Source of the DNA: Ectobius pallidus
Taxonomy: Eukaryota > Arthropoda > Insecta > Blattodea > Ectobiidae
Reading direction: 5' to 3'
NCBI GenBank assembly: GCA_964059195.1
Contig: CAXKWD010000001.1
Span: 118,911,751-118,975,750 of the forward strand
DNA length: 64,000 bases
Position 1 is the first letter of the stretch. Each line of letters opens with the position of its first letter. The position numbers were made by a program, and so were the translations under genes. Below the pieces are notes generated by a model. That model was not told the DNA's origin. It searched no databases and saw nothing but the letters and a program-made list of their open reading frames with translations. Shown piece after piece: positions 50,740 through 61,222 of this stretch.

Positions 50740-53700
50740 TCACTGTCCCTCTTCACTGACAGGCAGAGGACCCAACTTGATGAGGGGCCTCTTATAAGTG
50801 CCTGAGACAGTGCGCACAGTGACAACTCTGACAAGGCCGTCTGGGCCTGGGTGTACTTGGTGCACCAGACCAAGCACCCACCTATGAGGAGGTACATTGT
50901 CCTCGAGAACCAATACAGGGGTACCCAAAGGAACGTCTGGCAGTACCTTGTGCCACCTTGCACGACGCTGTAGCGTGTGGAGATAATCCACGGACCACTT
51001 CTTCCAAATACAAGTGACCATCTGCTGAAGATGGTTCCAACGGGAACGCAGGCTGTACCCACCAGAGAGGTCAGGACTGGGCACCGACACAATGGGCTTG
51101 CCAATAAGAAAGTGGCCGGGAGACAAATATCCAAAGTCATCCACGTCCTCAGATAACGACATCAAAGGACGTGAATTCAAGAATGACTCAATTTGTGTGA
51201 GAACAGTAGACATCTCCTCGTAAGTGTACTTACAGGACGAGGACATCCTCTTCAAGTGGAACTTCAAAGAGCGTACTGCCGCCTCATGAAGTCCTCCCAT
51301 GTGTGGAGAGTGAGGAGGCAAGAAACGCCAATGAATGTTCAAATGCGCAGTGGCGTCTTGCACTGCGGAGTGATGTTCTGATGACATCAAAAGCCTAGAG
51401 AGGTTCTGCAGGTCGGCGTGGGCTCCGACAAAGTTTCTACCATTATCACAAGTGATTGAACTTGGAATTCCACGACGACTTGTGAACCTTGACAATGCCG
51501 CCAGGAAGGCACGTGAGGTGAGCGAAGTCACTAGCTCAACGTGTACGGCCTTCGTGGACATGCAGACAAAAATAGCAACATAGGCTTTGGTAGTCACCTT
51601 GGACCGCGGGCCACCAAACTTGAGAGAGAATGGACCGGCGTAGTCCACACTAGAGTTTGTGAAAGGAGGGAGAGGATTTACTCTCTCAGGAGGCAGATCA
51701 GCCATCTTTTGCTGAAAAGCCTGAGCCTCAAAGCGGAAGCAAACACTACAGCGCCTCCGTACACTGCGAACCAGCTTGCGAATGCAAGGGATCCAATACG
51801 ACTCTCGCAAGTGTGAGATGACTAGCTGAGGTCCTGCATGACCTAGATGCAAGTGCACATGGAGAACTAACTGCCTGGTGAAAGCATGCTCTGCAGGAAG
51901 TAATATCTGATGCTTGTTGTCAAAGGGTAGGTTGGACCGACTTAGACGTCCACCTACACGCAGGATGTTATCCTGAATAAAGGGGCATAGTTGCCGGATC
52001 TTACTAGAAGAAGGCAAATCTTGCGAGGAAGACAATGCTTGAATTTCCTTTTTGAAAGCATTCCTTTGAATGATTCTAATGCAAGAATGCAAAGCTTCAG
52101 TAAGCTCTGACGGCAACAAAGGGCCATTGATAGGTGACTTGAGTTTCAAGTAATTATTGATGAAACGTCGCACATAAGCCATGACCCTGATTGTTTTCAA
52201 ATGTGAAAACTTAGTCAGCCATGGGCTTAAGCTTGAGGTTTCGATAGTGACTAGCGCTGCTATCTTCACCTCTGGGAGAGACGAAGACTCGAGCTCAGTG
52301 GGCAAACTGGGCCACTGAGTGGAGTCGGCAGTAAGCCAAGAAGGGCCTGACCTCCACAGAGAGTTGTTAAGTAGGTCAGAAGGGGTGGCTCCCCTAGAGA
52401 TGACATCAGCGGGATTGTCCTTAGATGACACATGCGACCAAGATTCAATGGCAGTGAATTCTTGGACGTCCGCGACTTTGTTAGCCACGAAAGTCTTAAG
52501 TTTAGAAGGTGAATGGTTTAAGTCTGCAGTTAGGAAGGCTGAGTAATTGGAAGACATAGCCTTCGAGCATTCAGGCTCTTTTGGGCTTGCTTCAAGATAA
52601 CGCTTAGCCGTGGATCGGCGTCGATGACCATTGGAAGTATGGCAACGCTGTGAAGGGAAAGGCGCAGAGGGCAGTTTCCCGGCGAAGTACCAACCAAGGT
52701 GCGAGTTCTGAATCGTAGGTAACTCACAGGTGGAAATTTGCCCTGGACACACCACTTGGGCGCAAATCTCCACTCCAAGAAGTAGATCGACACACTTAGG
52801 ACGACTAAAGAATGGGTCAGCCAAGGGAAGATTCGGAGGAATGTTCCAATCTTTCGTCTCAATGAAAGAGCTCGGGAACCTTTTCTCCGAAATCTCCGGA
52901 ACGACAACGGCTTGTGCATTGTAGCGCCATGAAGTCACTCGCGACTGAATCGTGATGCTGGTTAGCTTATGTGTGCTAACATTAGTGGACAAAATTCCCG
53001 CTAGCGTAGTCCGCTGCGCATGAGGAGCTAGTCCAAGACGCCTAAACAGCCTGTTGCTAATAAGATTGCAGTCTGAACCGCTATCCAGGAGGGCTGTGGC
53101 CTCAACAGGCGAGCCGTCTGAGTCCAGGATGCGGATAGTAGCAGTAGGAAGCAAGCAGCGCTGCTGGGTCTGACTAGAAGCCATAACACCTGCAGTGTTG
53201 GCTGCCTGGTGACTATCGCTAGTAGGGTCGTGGAGGAATGTGCTATGTCTCCCAGCACATCTCCTGCACTGAAAAGTCCTACAATTGTTGGCATGCCCTT
53301 GACTAAACAGGCATACGCGACACAGTTTGCGGTCTCTAACAAACTGGTCTCTTTGAGCGAAAGTCATGCTCCTGAAGTCGCTGCATGAAAACAGGTCATG
53401 CACAGCAGTACGACAACAGAGACATTTAGGCCTCGGAGAAGAAGACTTTGACTTGGAAGGAGCCGGAGAGCTCGGAACTGACTTAGCAGCCTGACTTTTC
53501 GTGGCAGCATCAGTCATCTGCAGTATGCGAACTCGGCTTTCCAAGAAGACAAATAACTCCTTGAGAGTAGGGAGCTTCCCTATTTTGACAGATGACTCCC
53601 ATTCTCTGATGAGGTTCATCGGAAGCTTGTCGATGATAATTCTGGTAATAATCAGATCTGACAACTCCACTTCTGTATTAAGGGAATTCAGTGCATGTAC

Positions 53701-54741
53701 CGTGCTTATAAAATGATCCAGGTATTTCTGCAGGGATTCTGCAGAATACCTCTCAATCTGAGGGGGAGAGAAGAGATTGTCCAGATGGGTGTTGGCGATT
53801 AGCCGGTCGTTATCAAACCTATCAATCAAAGTCTGCCACGCCACCTGGAAGGTCGCAGCAGAGACAGGAATATTCTGAATGACCGTACTAACCTCTGATG
53901 ACAGGCAGGACTTCAAGTACTGATACTTGTCCATGTCCGAAATGTGCCTGTGTTGAATTACCAACGACGAGAAAGTGTCACGAAACTCGATCCACTCAGA
54001 GGGGTTCCCATTGAACTGAGGAAGACGGATTTCGGGGAGTTTCGGTAACAACGGCGTGACAGGGTCGAGCGAGGAGCGCTGACTGGCAGTCTGCGCCTGC
54101 TCGGGTTCATATAGCTGTTTCTTTTCAGCTATCATGGAGTCAAAGAAACTGATAACTTTGTAATAATCAGCTTCCACTGCGTGAAAGTCGAATTCATGAT
54201 CCTGGTAGGCCTCGTCAATGGCCACCTGAGCATAATCTGACTTATAGGCCTTGAAGACCTCTACGAATTCAGAGCGGCGAATGCGCGCCTCATGAAGCGT
54301 AGTGAGATCTTCGATTTCGTACTCTCGCATAATCTGCATTTGACGCAGAAATTGCGACTGCAAGTACTCGAAGCGTCTTATTTTAGCCTTTTGGGCAGCT
54401 TCGGCCTGGGCGTGGGCTTCGGCTCTCTTAGCCTCAGCTTCCTCACGGGCCAGGGCAAGCTGAAGGAATTTACACAACTGAGAGTTGCCTCTGGAAATGA
54501 CGGCGTCGACTTCTGCCCTATAGGCTTCTTCAGCATCAGAATAATCCACACCGTCGATTTCAGTCTGCACAAGGTCGAACTTAGCTGCAAGTTCGTCTAA
54601 CTTAGACTCATACTTTTTGAGTTCAGGATATGTGACATCTTCAATAGCTAAATTACTAATGACATTAACCTGCCGCGTAATCTGGGCCTTAATGGGAACT
54701 CGCTTGGCTTTAAGAGCCGTCAAACCGTCTGGACTCGACAT
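50740..54741 (-). CDS. BEL/Pao polyprotein lacking reverse transcriptase (Gag-protease-integrase)
   Basis: 1333 codons, no internal stop. I start at the ATG at 54741 (residues MSSPDGLTAL); the open frame runs 54 codons further upstream but begins there with GTG and has no BEL-like sequence. Domains: a charged Gag N-terminus with an alanine/glutamate-rich helical stretch (about 95-125), DUF1759 (about 235-410), then cysteine clusters including C440-X2-C443-X4-H448-X4-C453, C474-X2-C477-X5-H483-X3-C487 and C492-X2-C495. The DUF1758 aspartic protease has the active-site motif LLDSGSD with D553. Residues 690-745 jump from the end of the protease region straight to the end of the RNase H/A17 region (KLKTFVANKV near 747, then NPADVISRG near 776). 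Integrase: H963, H968, C998, C1001 zinc site and DDE residues D1033, D1099 and E1153. A DUF5641-like C-terminus follows (about 1232-1326). Missing: the YVDD polymerase box and the RNase H core. Family assignment is secure; product processing is unknown. Confidence 0.93.
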   Translation of the reverse strand: MSSPDGLTALKAKRVPIKAQITRQVNVISNLAIEDVTYPELKKYESKLDELAAKFDLVQTEIDGVDYSDAEEAYRAEVDAVISRGNSQLCKFLQLALAREEAEAKRAEAHAQAEAAQKAKIRRFEYLQSQFLRQMQIMREYEIEDLTTLHEARIRRSEFVEVFKAYKSDYAQVAIDEAYQDHEFDFHAVEADYYKVISFFDSMIAEKKQLYEPEQAQTASQRSSLDPVTPLLPKLPEIRLPQFNGNPSEWIEFRDTFSSLVIQHRHISDMDKYQYLKSCLSSEVSTVIQNIPVSAATFQVAWQTLIDRFDNDRLIANTHLDNLFSPPQIERYSAESLQKYLDHFISTVHALNSLNTEVELSDLIITRIIIDKLPMNLIREWESSVKIGKLPTLKELFVFLESRVRILQMTDAATKSQAAKSVPSSPAPSKSKSSSPRPKCLCCRTAVHDLFSCSDFRSMTFAQRDQFVRDRKLCRVCLFSQGHANNCRTFQCRRCAGRHSTFLHDPTSDSHQAANTAGVMASSQTQQRCLLPTATIRILDSDGSPVEATALLDSGSDCNLISNRLFRRLGLAPHAQRTTLAGILSTNVSTHKLTSITIQSRVTSWRYNAQAVVVPEISEKRFPSSFIETKDWNIPPNLPLADPFFSRPKCVDLLLGVEICAQVVCPGQISTCELPTIQNSHLGWYFAGKLPSAPFPSQRCHTSNGHRRRSTAKRYLEASPKEPECSKAMSSNYSAFLTADLNHSPSKLKTFVANKVADVQEFTAIESWSHVSSKDNPADVISRGATPSDLLNNSLWRSGPSWLTADSTQWPSLPTELESSSLPEVKIAALVTIETSSLSPWLTKFSHLKTIRVMAYVRRFINNYLKLKSPINGPLLPSELTEALHSCIRIIQRNAFKKEIQALSSSQDLPSSSKIRQLCPFIQDNILRVGGRLSRSNLPFDNKHQILLPAEHAFTRQLVLHVHLHLGHAGPQLVISHLRESYWIPCIRKLVRSVRRRCSVCFRFEAQAFQQKMADLPPERVNPLPPFTNSSVDYAGPFSLKFGGPRSKVTTKAYVAIFVCMSTKAVHVELVTSLTSRAFLAALSRFTSRRGIPSSITCDNGRNFVGAHADLQNLSRLLMSSEHHSAVQDATAHLNIHWRFLPPHSPHMGGLHEAAVRSLKFHLKRMSSSCKYTYEEMSTVLTQIESFLNSRPLMSLSEDVDDFGYLSPGHFLIGKPIVSVPSPDLSGGYSLRSRWNHLQQMVTCIWKKWSVDYLHTLQRRARWHKVLPDVPLGTPVLVLEDNVPPHRWVLGLVHQVHPGPDGLVRVVTVRTVSGTYKRPLIKLGPLPVSEEGQ

Positions 54742-55250
54742 AGTGACTTGCTTATACAATGTCTGAATTAAATAGGTTTCCCGCCTAGAGCCGGTGCAAC
54801 AATGACAAATTAAGGTTTGTTTATAAGAATGGAGTGAGGTGCCCGCATAGGAGCATACGAGTAGACAAAGAAATAGTGTGTAGCTGTACAGGTGTACGTA
54901 CACAGATGTAAATGTTTACACTTTACAAGAGAGTACAGAAAACTTAATTGAAATCTGTCAGAGACCTCCCTCAAACGCAATGCGGAGGAGAACCACAGAT
55001 ACTTATAGCAACTGACTTTAAACTACTTATTACTGATGGCTACTGATGGTAGCGTCTCACACCGGCGGCAAACTATACCGGGAGAACAAGATTGATATAT
55101 AAGAATGACTAGAATTGTGGCTAATCACTGAGGTCTCTGAAATAAGTGACCAAGACAAATTCAAACTGTTAATTGAATAGTTACTTTACGTTAATTATAG
55201 GTCACTAACTATCAATGCATCTTCAACCATAGGCCTCTGGGTCATATCTA
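54742..55250 (-). other. 5' leader of the BEL/Pao element
   Basis: About 510 bases between the candidate primer site and the chosen ATG. In-frame codons remain open only back to 54903 and show no BEL similarity, so I read this stretch as untranslated leader, where packaging signals would be expected. No such signal can be recognised by eye. Confidence 0.6.
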
Positions 55251-55265
55251 GGCCCGGAGGAACCA
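55251..55265 (-). promoter_or_regulatory. Candidate primer-binding site of the BEL/Pao element
   Basis: On the minus strand, eight bases inside the 5' LTR, the sequence TGGTTCCTCCGGGCC starts with the TGG that pairs with the CCA end of a tRNA. I cannot name the tRNA from memory. The 8-nt spacing is within the range seen in LTR elements. Confidence 0.45.
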
Positions 55266-55273
55266 CAAAGAGA

Positions 55274-56512
55274 TGTTCCCGCTCCCACGGTAGCTCGCAG
55301 GCGAAATAGGGACACGGGGAAACCTCTCCGGTTTGAAGGATGCTACACTAAGTCAAGTTTAAATACATTTATTGAGCCCCTTGAAAGATACAAAGAGCAC
55401 AATGGACAAAATGATAAATAGACCCTTTAAAATACAAGATGGAATTTTGTATCTTGCTTTACAAATAAATTCCTCTTCCTAGCGGTGCCGAAGAAGATGA
55501 AATGTTGATGAAGTCAAGGGGAGACGACTTAGTATGCTCCTTCTGGAAAATAAGGCATGCTTGCCTTATAAGACTGATGAATAGCTCGGAGGACCAGAGC
55601 AGAGCAATTTTTATAGTCGCGCTTGCTCGGACGACTGAGAAAGAATTTCACTATTCTTGAAGTGAATGCGCACTTTCAGCAAATTATTTTAAGGTCGACT
55701 TGCTGCTTCGACCGAGAATAAGAACCTTTAAATGTTGCTTCGACACTGCAACTAAAATTAAGCACTCTGAAATATTCACTTCACAGCAGTACTTACAGTA
55801 AATCCTTTTACTTAATGAGTTACGCATTCAAGTCCATACGGTTTGATCAGGGAAGTAAAAAACTTGGCTTCACACATTTGTAATTAAATCACAAATAAAT
55901 TACTTTGAAGAACGTATTAAATTGCGTCTCTGCAATAACTAGGGCTGGGAAACTTCAAATTCCCAGCTCGACAATAATAACTAGATTCAGAATTCTGAAC
56001 TGAAAACTAGCCTGGCGAAAGCTTCGAACGAGAGAATAAGAATGAATAGCAAGAATGACAGACGTCACGACATGTGACGTAAAGCAAGAATCCCATTGGC
56101 CAAGAAAAACAATAAATAATTAATCTTGGAAATAAATCAATTAAGTTACATTAAAATACTAAAACATAAATAAGAGAATTAATAGCATTACTTCAAAACT
56201 GAATTGTTTCTTTAAAAACACAAAATTATGAATAAAATATACTAAAAAATAATCAGACTGAAACTTTGGGTTGGAGATTATAACATGACTATCCAAAAAA
56301 TGAAAGATGCGACAGTCAAATGTCATTTCTGATGCGAATTGATGGGAGAAAGAACAAACAGATAAGTAAACATATTTAAAATTATATTGAAGACACGACA
56401 AGAAAATAAAACAAGCGAAGTCACAAGCCTGTTGCCATAGCAACACGGCGAATGACCTCGCGAAACCAGCTAATGCCTCAAATCCGGCCAGACACGAATG
56501 CTGGACGGAACA
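55274..56512 (-). repeat. 5' LTR of the BEL/Pao element
   Basis: 1239 bp and, in element orientation, the upstream LTR because the coding frame runs leftwards from it. It begins TGTTCC and ends GGAACA, so the terminal six bases are inverted repeats of each other. It matches the other LTR base for base on reading both, except position 55535 (T here, A at 49597). An AATAAA polyadenylation signal lies on the minus strand at 55368-55373. The promoter should lie here, but I do not see a convincing TATA box that I would place. Confidence 0.95.
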
Positions 56513-56517
56513 CACTG
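56513..56517. repeat. Target-site duplication of BEL/Pao element, right copy (CACTG)
   Basis: Exact match to 49331-49335. A perfect duplication agrees with the low LTR divergence. Confidence 0.92.
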
Positions 56518-56611
56518 AATCATAACCTTTATTCAGTGTTTTATTAGCTATTATTGCTCGTTTCTTAAATTTTAATACAAAAATCATTGTATAAATATAT
56601 ATACACAAGCC

Positions 56612-56672
56612 AATCTGGGAGCCTCAACCTCCCGTCAACCCTACGGGTCTCCATGGTCCATGCAGGGATCGC
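56612..56672 (+). mobile_element. SINE family 1, 3' end fragment
   Basis: CTGGGAGCCTCAACCTCC through CATGCAGGGATCGCTTTATC matches the last 60 or so bases of 34542-34852. 5'-truncated insertion. Confidence 0.75.
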
Positions 56673-56700
56673 TTTATCTATTTTTACAAGCAAAATACAA

Positions 56701-56722
56701 AACCCCGGGCGATGCCGGGGTT
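56701..56722. repeat. GC hairpin in AT-rich context
   Basis: AACCCCGG and CCGGGGTT are perfect inverted arms around GCGATG, followed by a T run. It looks like a bacterial terminator but this is animal DNA; similar GGGCNANGCCGGG hairpins are common in insect repeats. See also TGCTCGCGGCTTCGTCCTCG near 44747. Confidence 0.6.
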
Positions 56723-56727
56723 TTTAA

Positions 56728-58344
56728 TACAGTATAAATATGGTCTTAGAATAGTATATATATATATTCCTGCCGCTTTAACGAAATAATATGAACTGAT
56801 AAAGTAAGAATGTTTAACGCTAAATTTTCGATGATAACTCGAAAGAAAAGGCAGAGTTTTATTTTATTTATGCACACATTTTATCACAACCGAACGAAAA
56901 TAGGAACTGTAAAATCATGTTTACAATCAATAATCTCACACTTCATATAAGGCTACAGAAATTTAAATTGGTAAATATAATATATATTGTAGATGATTGA
57001 ATTACAGTAATTTCTTTTTGTAGGCATCGAGGGAGTTCTTTTCCAAACTTGTGGCAGCCACTCCATCTTTTATGTAAGCTAAAATAATGCATCTAATCAT
57101 TTTACAAGGTACACATAATGTATTAATATCTTCTACCTGCAGTCAGACTGTATTACTACTTCGTTTAGAAGCAAGTCCTTTATAGGGAACTTGCAGAGTG
57201 TTTTCCGAGAATAATTATAATATTTCGCCTCAGTCTATTGCAACAATAAAACTTGCTGATCACATCTGTTCTGAAAATCACCCCCTATAATCACAAGAAA
57301 ACACCAGCTATAATTTTCCCACCGCAGAGTAGTAATGCCATTTGCACTTCTGTAATAACATATAACTTATACCTTCATGGTTGTATGCAATTTTGGATAT
57401 AATTTATTACCTTTCGCCACTAAAATTTTGGGATAATGCTGTCTTAAATCATAAATAACTATATCTACGGTAAAAACTTCTTGGCTTCTCGGTTTGAGAT
57501 CGATTGATTGTTATCGATACTGGAACACCTTATGAAGTAAGTACTGGGAACGCCCTTGGCATATGGGCTGATGATGGGAATGGTTCAGAATAATTATGAG
57601 GCTATAAGCAGTTTATTGCGTAATGGCTCCCACAGCAGGAGTACCGGCCCATTCCAAAATCGTGCTTTATCATTGTGACATATCTTACGGAAAAAAAGGG
57701 TAGACCTTTGCAGGTTAATTTGAATACAGCCTACTATAAATCACTATATATTAACCACTTAATACGCCAGTATGTATGTTACTTATTCTACTTTAATTTA
57801 ATTCGTTCAGTTGGTTGCAACTTTTTTCCTGAGCCCAGGGGAAAGAAGGTCCAAACCCGGCAAGGATTTCTTAAGGCGAAAATAACTTCAATAAGAGTGT
57901 AAGGACTGAAAAGTCCTCATAAATTATAAGCCCAAATAAATTTCTTACGTTTGTCGGTCGAATGCACTTTATTTCATTAGCTTGTGCTAATCACTCTCAC
58001 TTTGATGGTACGAAATTAATTATTTATGAAACACGAAGTAAAAACGATATCCCTATTTTCTCGAGCAAGTGTTTTTGCGAAGCAAGCCAATAAGGGCGAG
58101 AGTAACAGTCCTACGACCAAAATAAAGAAATTTACCACTATTTTTAGACAGCCGTTGATTGTAATAGGCTGCTTACCGTGCAGCCATTTTTGGAGAATTC
58201 CAGCTAGCCTGCCACCTAGTAGGCCTATGCAGTTGCGTAGACACAGGTTATTGATTTTCTGATGTAAGGCTTCCAACATAAGGGATGAAGTGGACAACAC
58301 TTTTCAGCCACCACCGTGAGTAATTCAACATTTAAAAAGACGTC
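56728..58344. other. No gene recognised
   Basis: A 94-codon minus frame at 58016-58300 with a hydrophobic centre has no recognisable family and overlaps a frame of 78 codons on the other strand; coding status open but unlikely. Confidence 0.5.
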
Positions 58345-58540
58345 AAGAATTTTAACATTTTAAATTTATATCAAACTGAATCTAATTAATAATCATACGC
58401 AAATATTTTAACTAAAAAGAGCATTTTCCATGTGAAGCAATCGAAGTTGGTAACTCAGTGGCGTAATTTTATCCTTTTAATTAATATAATCTACCGTTAA
58501 AAGTGAATCTTTTACGTTTGACTATCTAAAAAATTAGTAA
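58345..58540 (+). repeat. Dispersed repeat, direct partner of 12850-13085
   Basis: Same order of blocks as 12850-13085 but shorter: a segment of about 20 bases around CCCTGGAGTG is missing here. Old, diverged copy. Confidence 0.65.
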
Positions 58541-58715
58541 TAAACTTATTCATGGTAAAAACGCTCCAATCACACGATTTCATAAATCAATTTGTTATAA
58601 TCGTAAATACTATTGATGAATATATGCACCTCAATAAAGGAATATTGCTTTGAAGAGCCGAATTTTTTGTTCGTTATTAGATTTTTTATTTGACATGGTA
58701 TAGAAGAAAAAATTT

Positions 58716-58905
58716 CTAACCAGACTGCGAATTGGACACACAGCTTTTACTCATTCATACATCCTTTCGAGGGATCTTCCTCCTTGGTGCGATCTGTGTG
58801 GAACATCTACCTTGACATACTGCCCCAAGTATACTCATCAACGAACTCTTTGCAAAGTTCCTGTCAACCTCTCCATGGCTCTGGGCCAACCAAGATACCA
58901 CATCA
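58716..58905 (+). pseudogene. LINE ORF2 C-terminal fragment
   Basis: Plus strand encodes LTRLRIGHTAFTHSYILSRD, then PPWCDLCG and a broken HIL..C-like block, the conserved zinc-binding region after RNase H in Jockey/I/R1-type LINEs. The CCHC end is degraded and frames break after 58905. Sequence down to about 59145 (ending AAATAAATAATT) may be the 3' UTR. Confidence 0.8.
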
Positions 58906-60387
58906 ATGTCTTAAATTCCATGAAATACACTGTACTTTGTAATGTTATCTAATTGATTTTGTAAATTCATAGTATTTTAGTGTTATAGACTTATAGTCGA
59001 TATGACTTAGTTAAAGCTACTTTAATATGAATGTTTTTTTAAACTGTGATACGATTTCCTAAATCCTTCATCGTATAAATCTTTGTGTATAATTATATTT
59101 TGTATACTTATGAAATTACTTACGAAAATAAATAATTGGAATTTTCTGGTTTATATTTCTACCTTTAATTGCAAATAGACCTATTGCCTGAAATTCCAAA
59201 CCGCTTCTGTTACTAATTATCTTTCATTGTTGTAAATAATTAAATAAACTGTATTATTTACATTTGCATATTTCAAAATGAAGTAGGAACGCATAATCTC
59301 ATGAGTGAATCGAAACGATAAAAAAATATAGTCTACCAGCTAATCACCTTTTCTTCATCCAACTACCTGACAAGCTGTAGGAGTGGTTAGTTGGCTCTAA
59401 CATTTTTCTTCCCGTTATTACATTAGTATTTCAACAAGAAAAGGCAAATTTATCACTCTGTATCTTGATCTAGATATGAATCATAAGTAGATAGATCCGC
59501 TGAAATAGAAGTTAAAGGGGTTAAAAATTACAGGTATAAGAAGGTGTTAATTTCTAGAACTGGTTCTTCTCTCTTTCAACACGTTTGTAAGTTACATGTG
59601 AAATCTCCATCACCATTACGATAAGTAGCGTTCCTTTATGAAGATTTACTGCAATGTTTAAAGTACTGGGCTGACTTCCTATCCAGAGAGGTATAGTTAA
59701 AAACTATTTTGACGCAAGGTTCATTTCTTGTTTAAGATTTAAGAAATGCATATGTGTAAGTTTTTTATCGCCATACGTATATAGGTAGTGAGTGGAGGTT
59801 TAAAGGCCTATTAACGGCGAAGTCATTTAGGCCTTTTACTTTACGTAAATATTAAATGTGATACAAATAATTTTTATATTAATACAACCAACATAATGTT
59901 TATTTTTAGTCCCTGAAGTTAACAGGATGCTTATGTAAATGCATCATTGTGTATTAGCTGCTTTAAGAAAATATGTTTTACTCAAAGTCGAGTTCAGTTA
60001 AGTAAAACCAAGAATGCTTATGAAAAGAGCTATCCAAACGTTATTAATATCTTACAAGATTTTGGTTCAGGTTCAGATTCAGATTTATTTGTCAGATTGC
60101 CGTAACATAAAAACAGATTGACTCGTCAAACAGGTATTCACAATATTTACAGGCTCAAATAGTTTAAATGAAGATTCCTACTCAAGTCTTCAGTCTGAGT
60201 TCAAACCTTGTCTTTTTTCTGAAACATAAATGAGAACGCTAGATAAAATTAAGATCTTCACAGAAACGAGAGCACGTTAAATCAATTTCCTAATGTTTGT
60301 GGTGGAGATAAGCTCCAAATCAGTAACTTCATCTTTGCACATTATTTCAAGCATTCTTTTTAGAGCCTAAACCTACAGAAGCCTTAA

Positions 60388-61222
60388 GGTGGTCATATAA
60401 CTTAATAATTCCAAATTTTGTTATCCGTGGTAAGATAATTCAAAATTTTCTAGTTTTATAACCTTTAAACTAACATATTTTCAGCATTACTTTATGAAAA
60501 TGTATCGTTGTTTATCATTCATTATTAATGTTATTTCTACTGTGTCCCAAGACCGTACAAAATTTTGTAGAAACGATTTGAAATCTAAAAGGAATTTCTC
60601 CTACTACTTTTATTGAAATCTATTAAAGGTAACTGTTACAAAATTGGATTTACTTTTTTCCTTTTTGCAAAATCAGACCAGTTACACTGTTTAACAATTT
60701 TTTAAATGCTTAGTACATGGTGCTTGGGGAAACGCAACAATTTTTAAAAATAGCTTGCAAATATGTTTATTCTTTCAGAACTTATTGTTGTTTGAAACTG
60801 CAATGAAGATGCTGAGAAACTTACTTTGCGGTAAATTGTATGCAAACATTTTGGGAAATATACGCAAAATTGGCTTAGCTGCGAAGCCCCGGAATCTACA
60901 GAAGCTCTAACAGATGCTATTATCTGATTAATAGTAGTATAATAGGTCGATCAGGTATCAGATACTTCAAAATGAGAGAAAACTCAAAATGTAACTTAGA
61001 ATATTTTGTTCGGGAAAAATGTACATTTCTTTAACAAGTAGAGGTGGTATAAGCTGAATTCCTCTATGCAAAAAATATTTTTACATTTGAAATATTAGGA
61101 TTACATACATGAACCAGATGTTTTCAAAACTAAATTAAATCTCCTATTAGAAGACATAAAAAACAAAAAAATAAATCATGTTAAAGTAGTGTAGGCCTAT
61201 ATGATAGGCCTATATGACCACC
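60388..61222. mobile_element. TTAA-bounded non-autonomous DNA element
   Basis: 835 bp. GGTGGTCATATA at the left is exactly inverted at the right (TATATGACCACC), and TTAA adjoins both (60384-60387 and 61223-61226); with the flanks the palindromic match extends to CCTTAAGGTGGTCATATA. No transposase frame. TTAA targeting suggests piggyBac, though the GGTGG start is not the usual CCC. Confidence 0.75.

Larger units (their letters stand above)
49336..56512 (-). mobile_element. BEL/Pao LTR retrotransposon, complete ends, internally deleted (no reverse transcriptase)
   Basis: A 7177-bp element bounded by two 1239-bp direct LTRs and flanked by CACTG on both sides (49331-49335 and 56513-56517), the 4-6 bp duplication size expected of BEL/Pao integrases. 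The single open frame on the minus strand carries BEL/Pao hallmarks: DUF1759, DUF1758-type protease, H2C2 plus DDE integrase and a DUF5641-like tail. Autonomous members of this superfamily encode roughly 1700-1800 residues with reverse transcriptase and RNase H between protease and integrase; here that block is absent and the protein is 1333 residues. No env-like frame follows. The near-identity of the LTRs (one mismatch seen, 49597 versus 55535) implies recent insertion. Element type is secure; the idea that it is moved in trans is inference. Confidence 0.95.

Noticed and set aside
54742..54903. N-terminal 54-codon extension of the BEL polyprotein
   Set aside because: It begins with GTG, not ATG, and has no BEL-like sequence; the ATG at 54741 gives a typical start.
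56159..56608. 149-codon minus frame (and the 95-codon version at 50221-50508)
   Set aside because: Lies in the LTR, low complexity and hydrophobic, identical in both LTRs; no evidence of translation.
56695..56730. Rho-independent terminator
   Set aside because: Hairpin plus T run in animal DNA next to a SINE; no bacterial gene is nearby, so contamination or lateral transfer is not supported.
58016..58300. 94-codon hydrophobic protein gene
   Set aside because: A comparable frame exists on the opposite strand and no family motif is seen.
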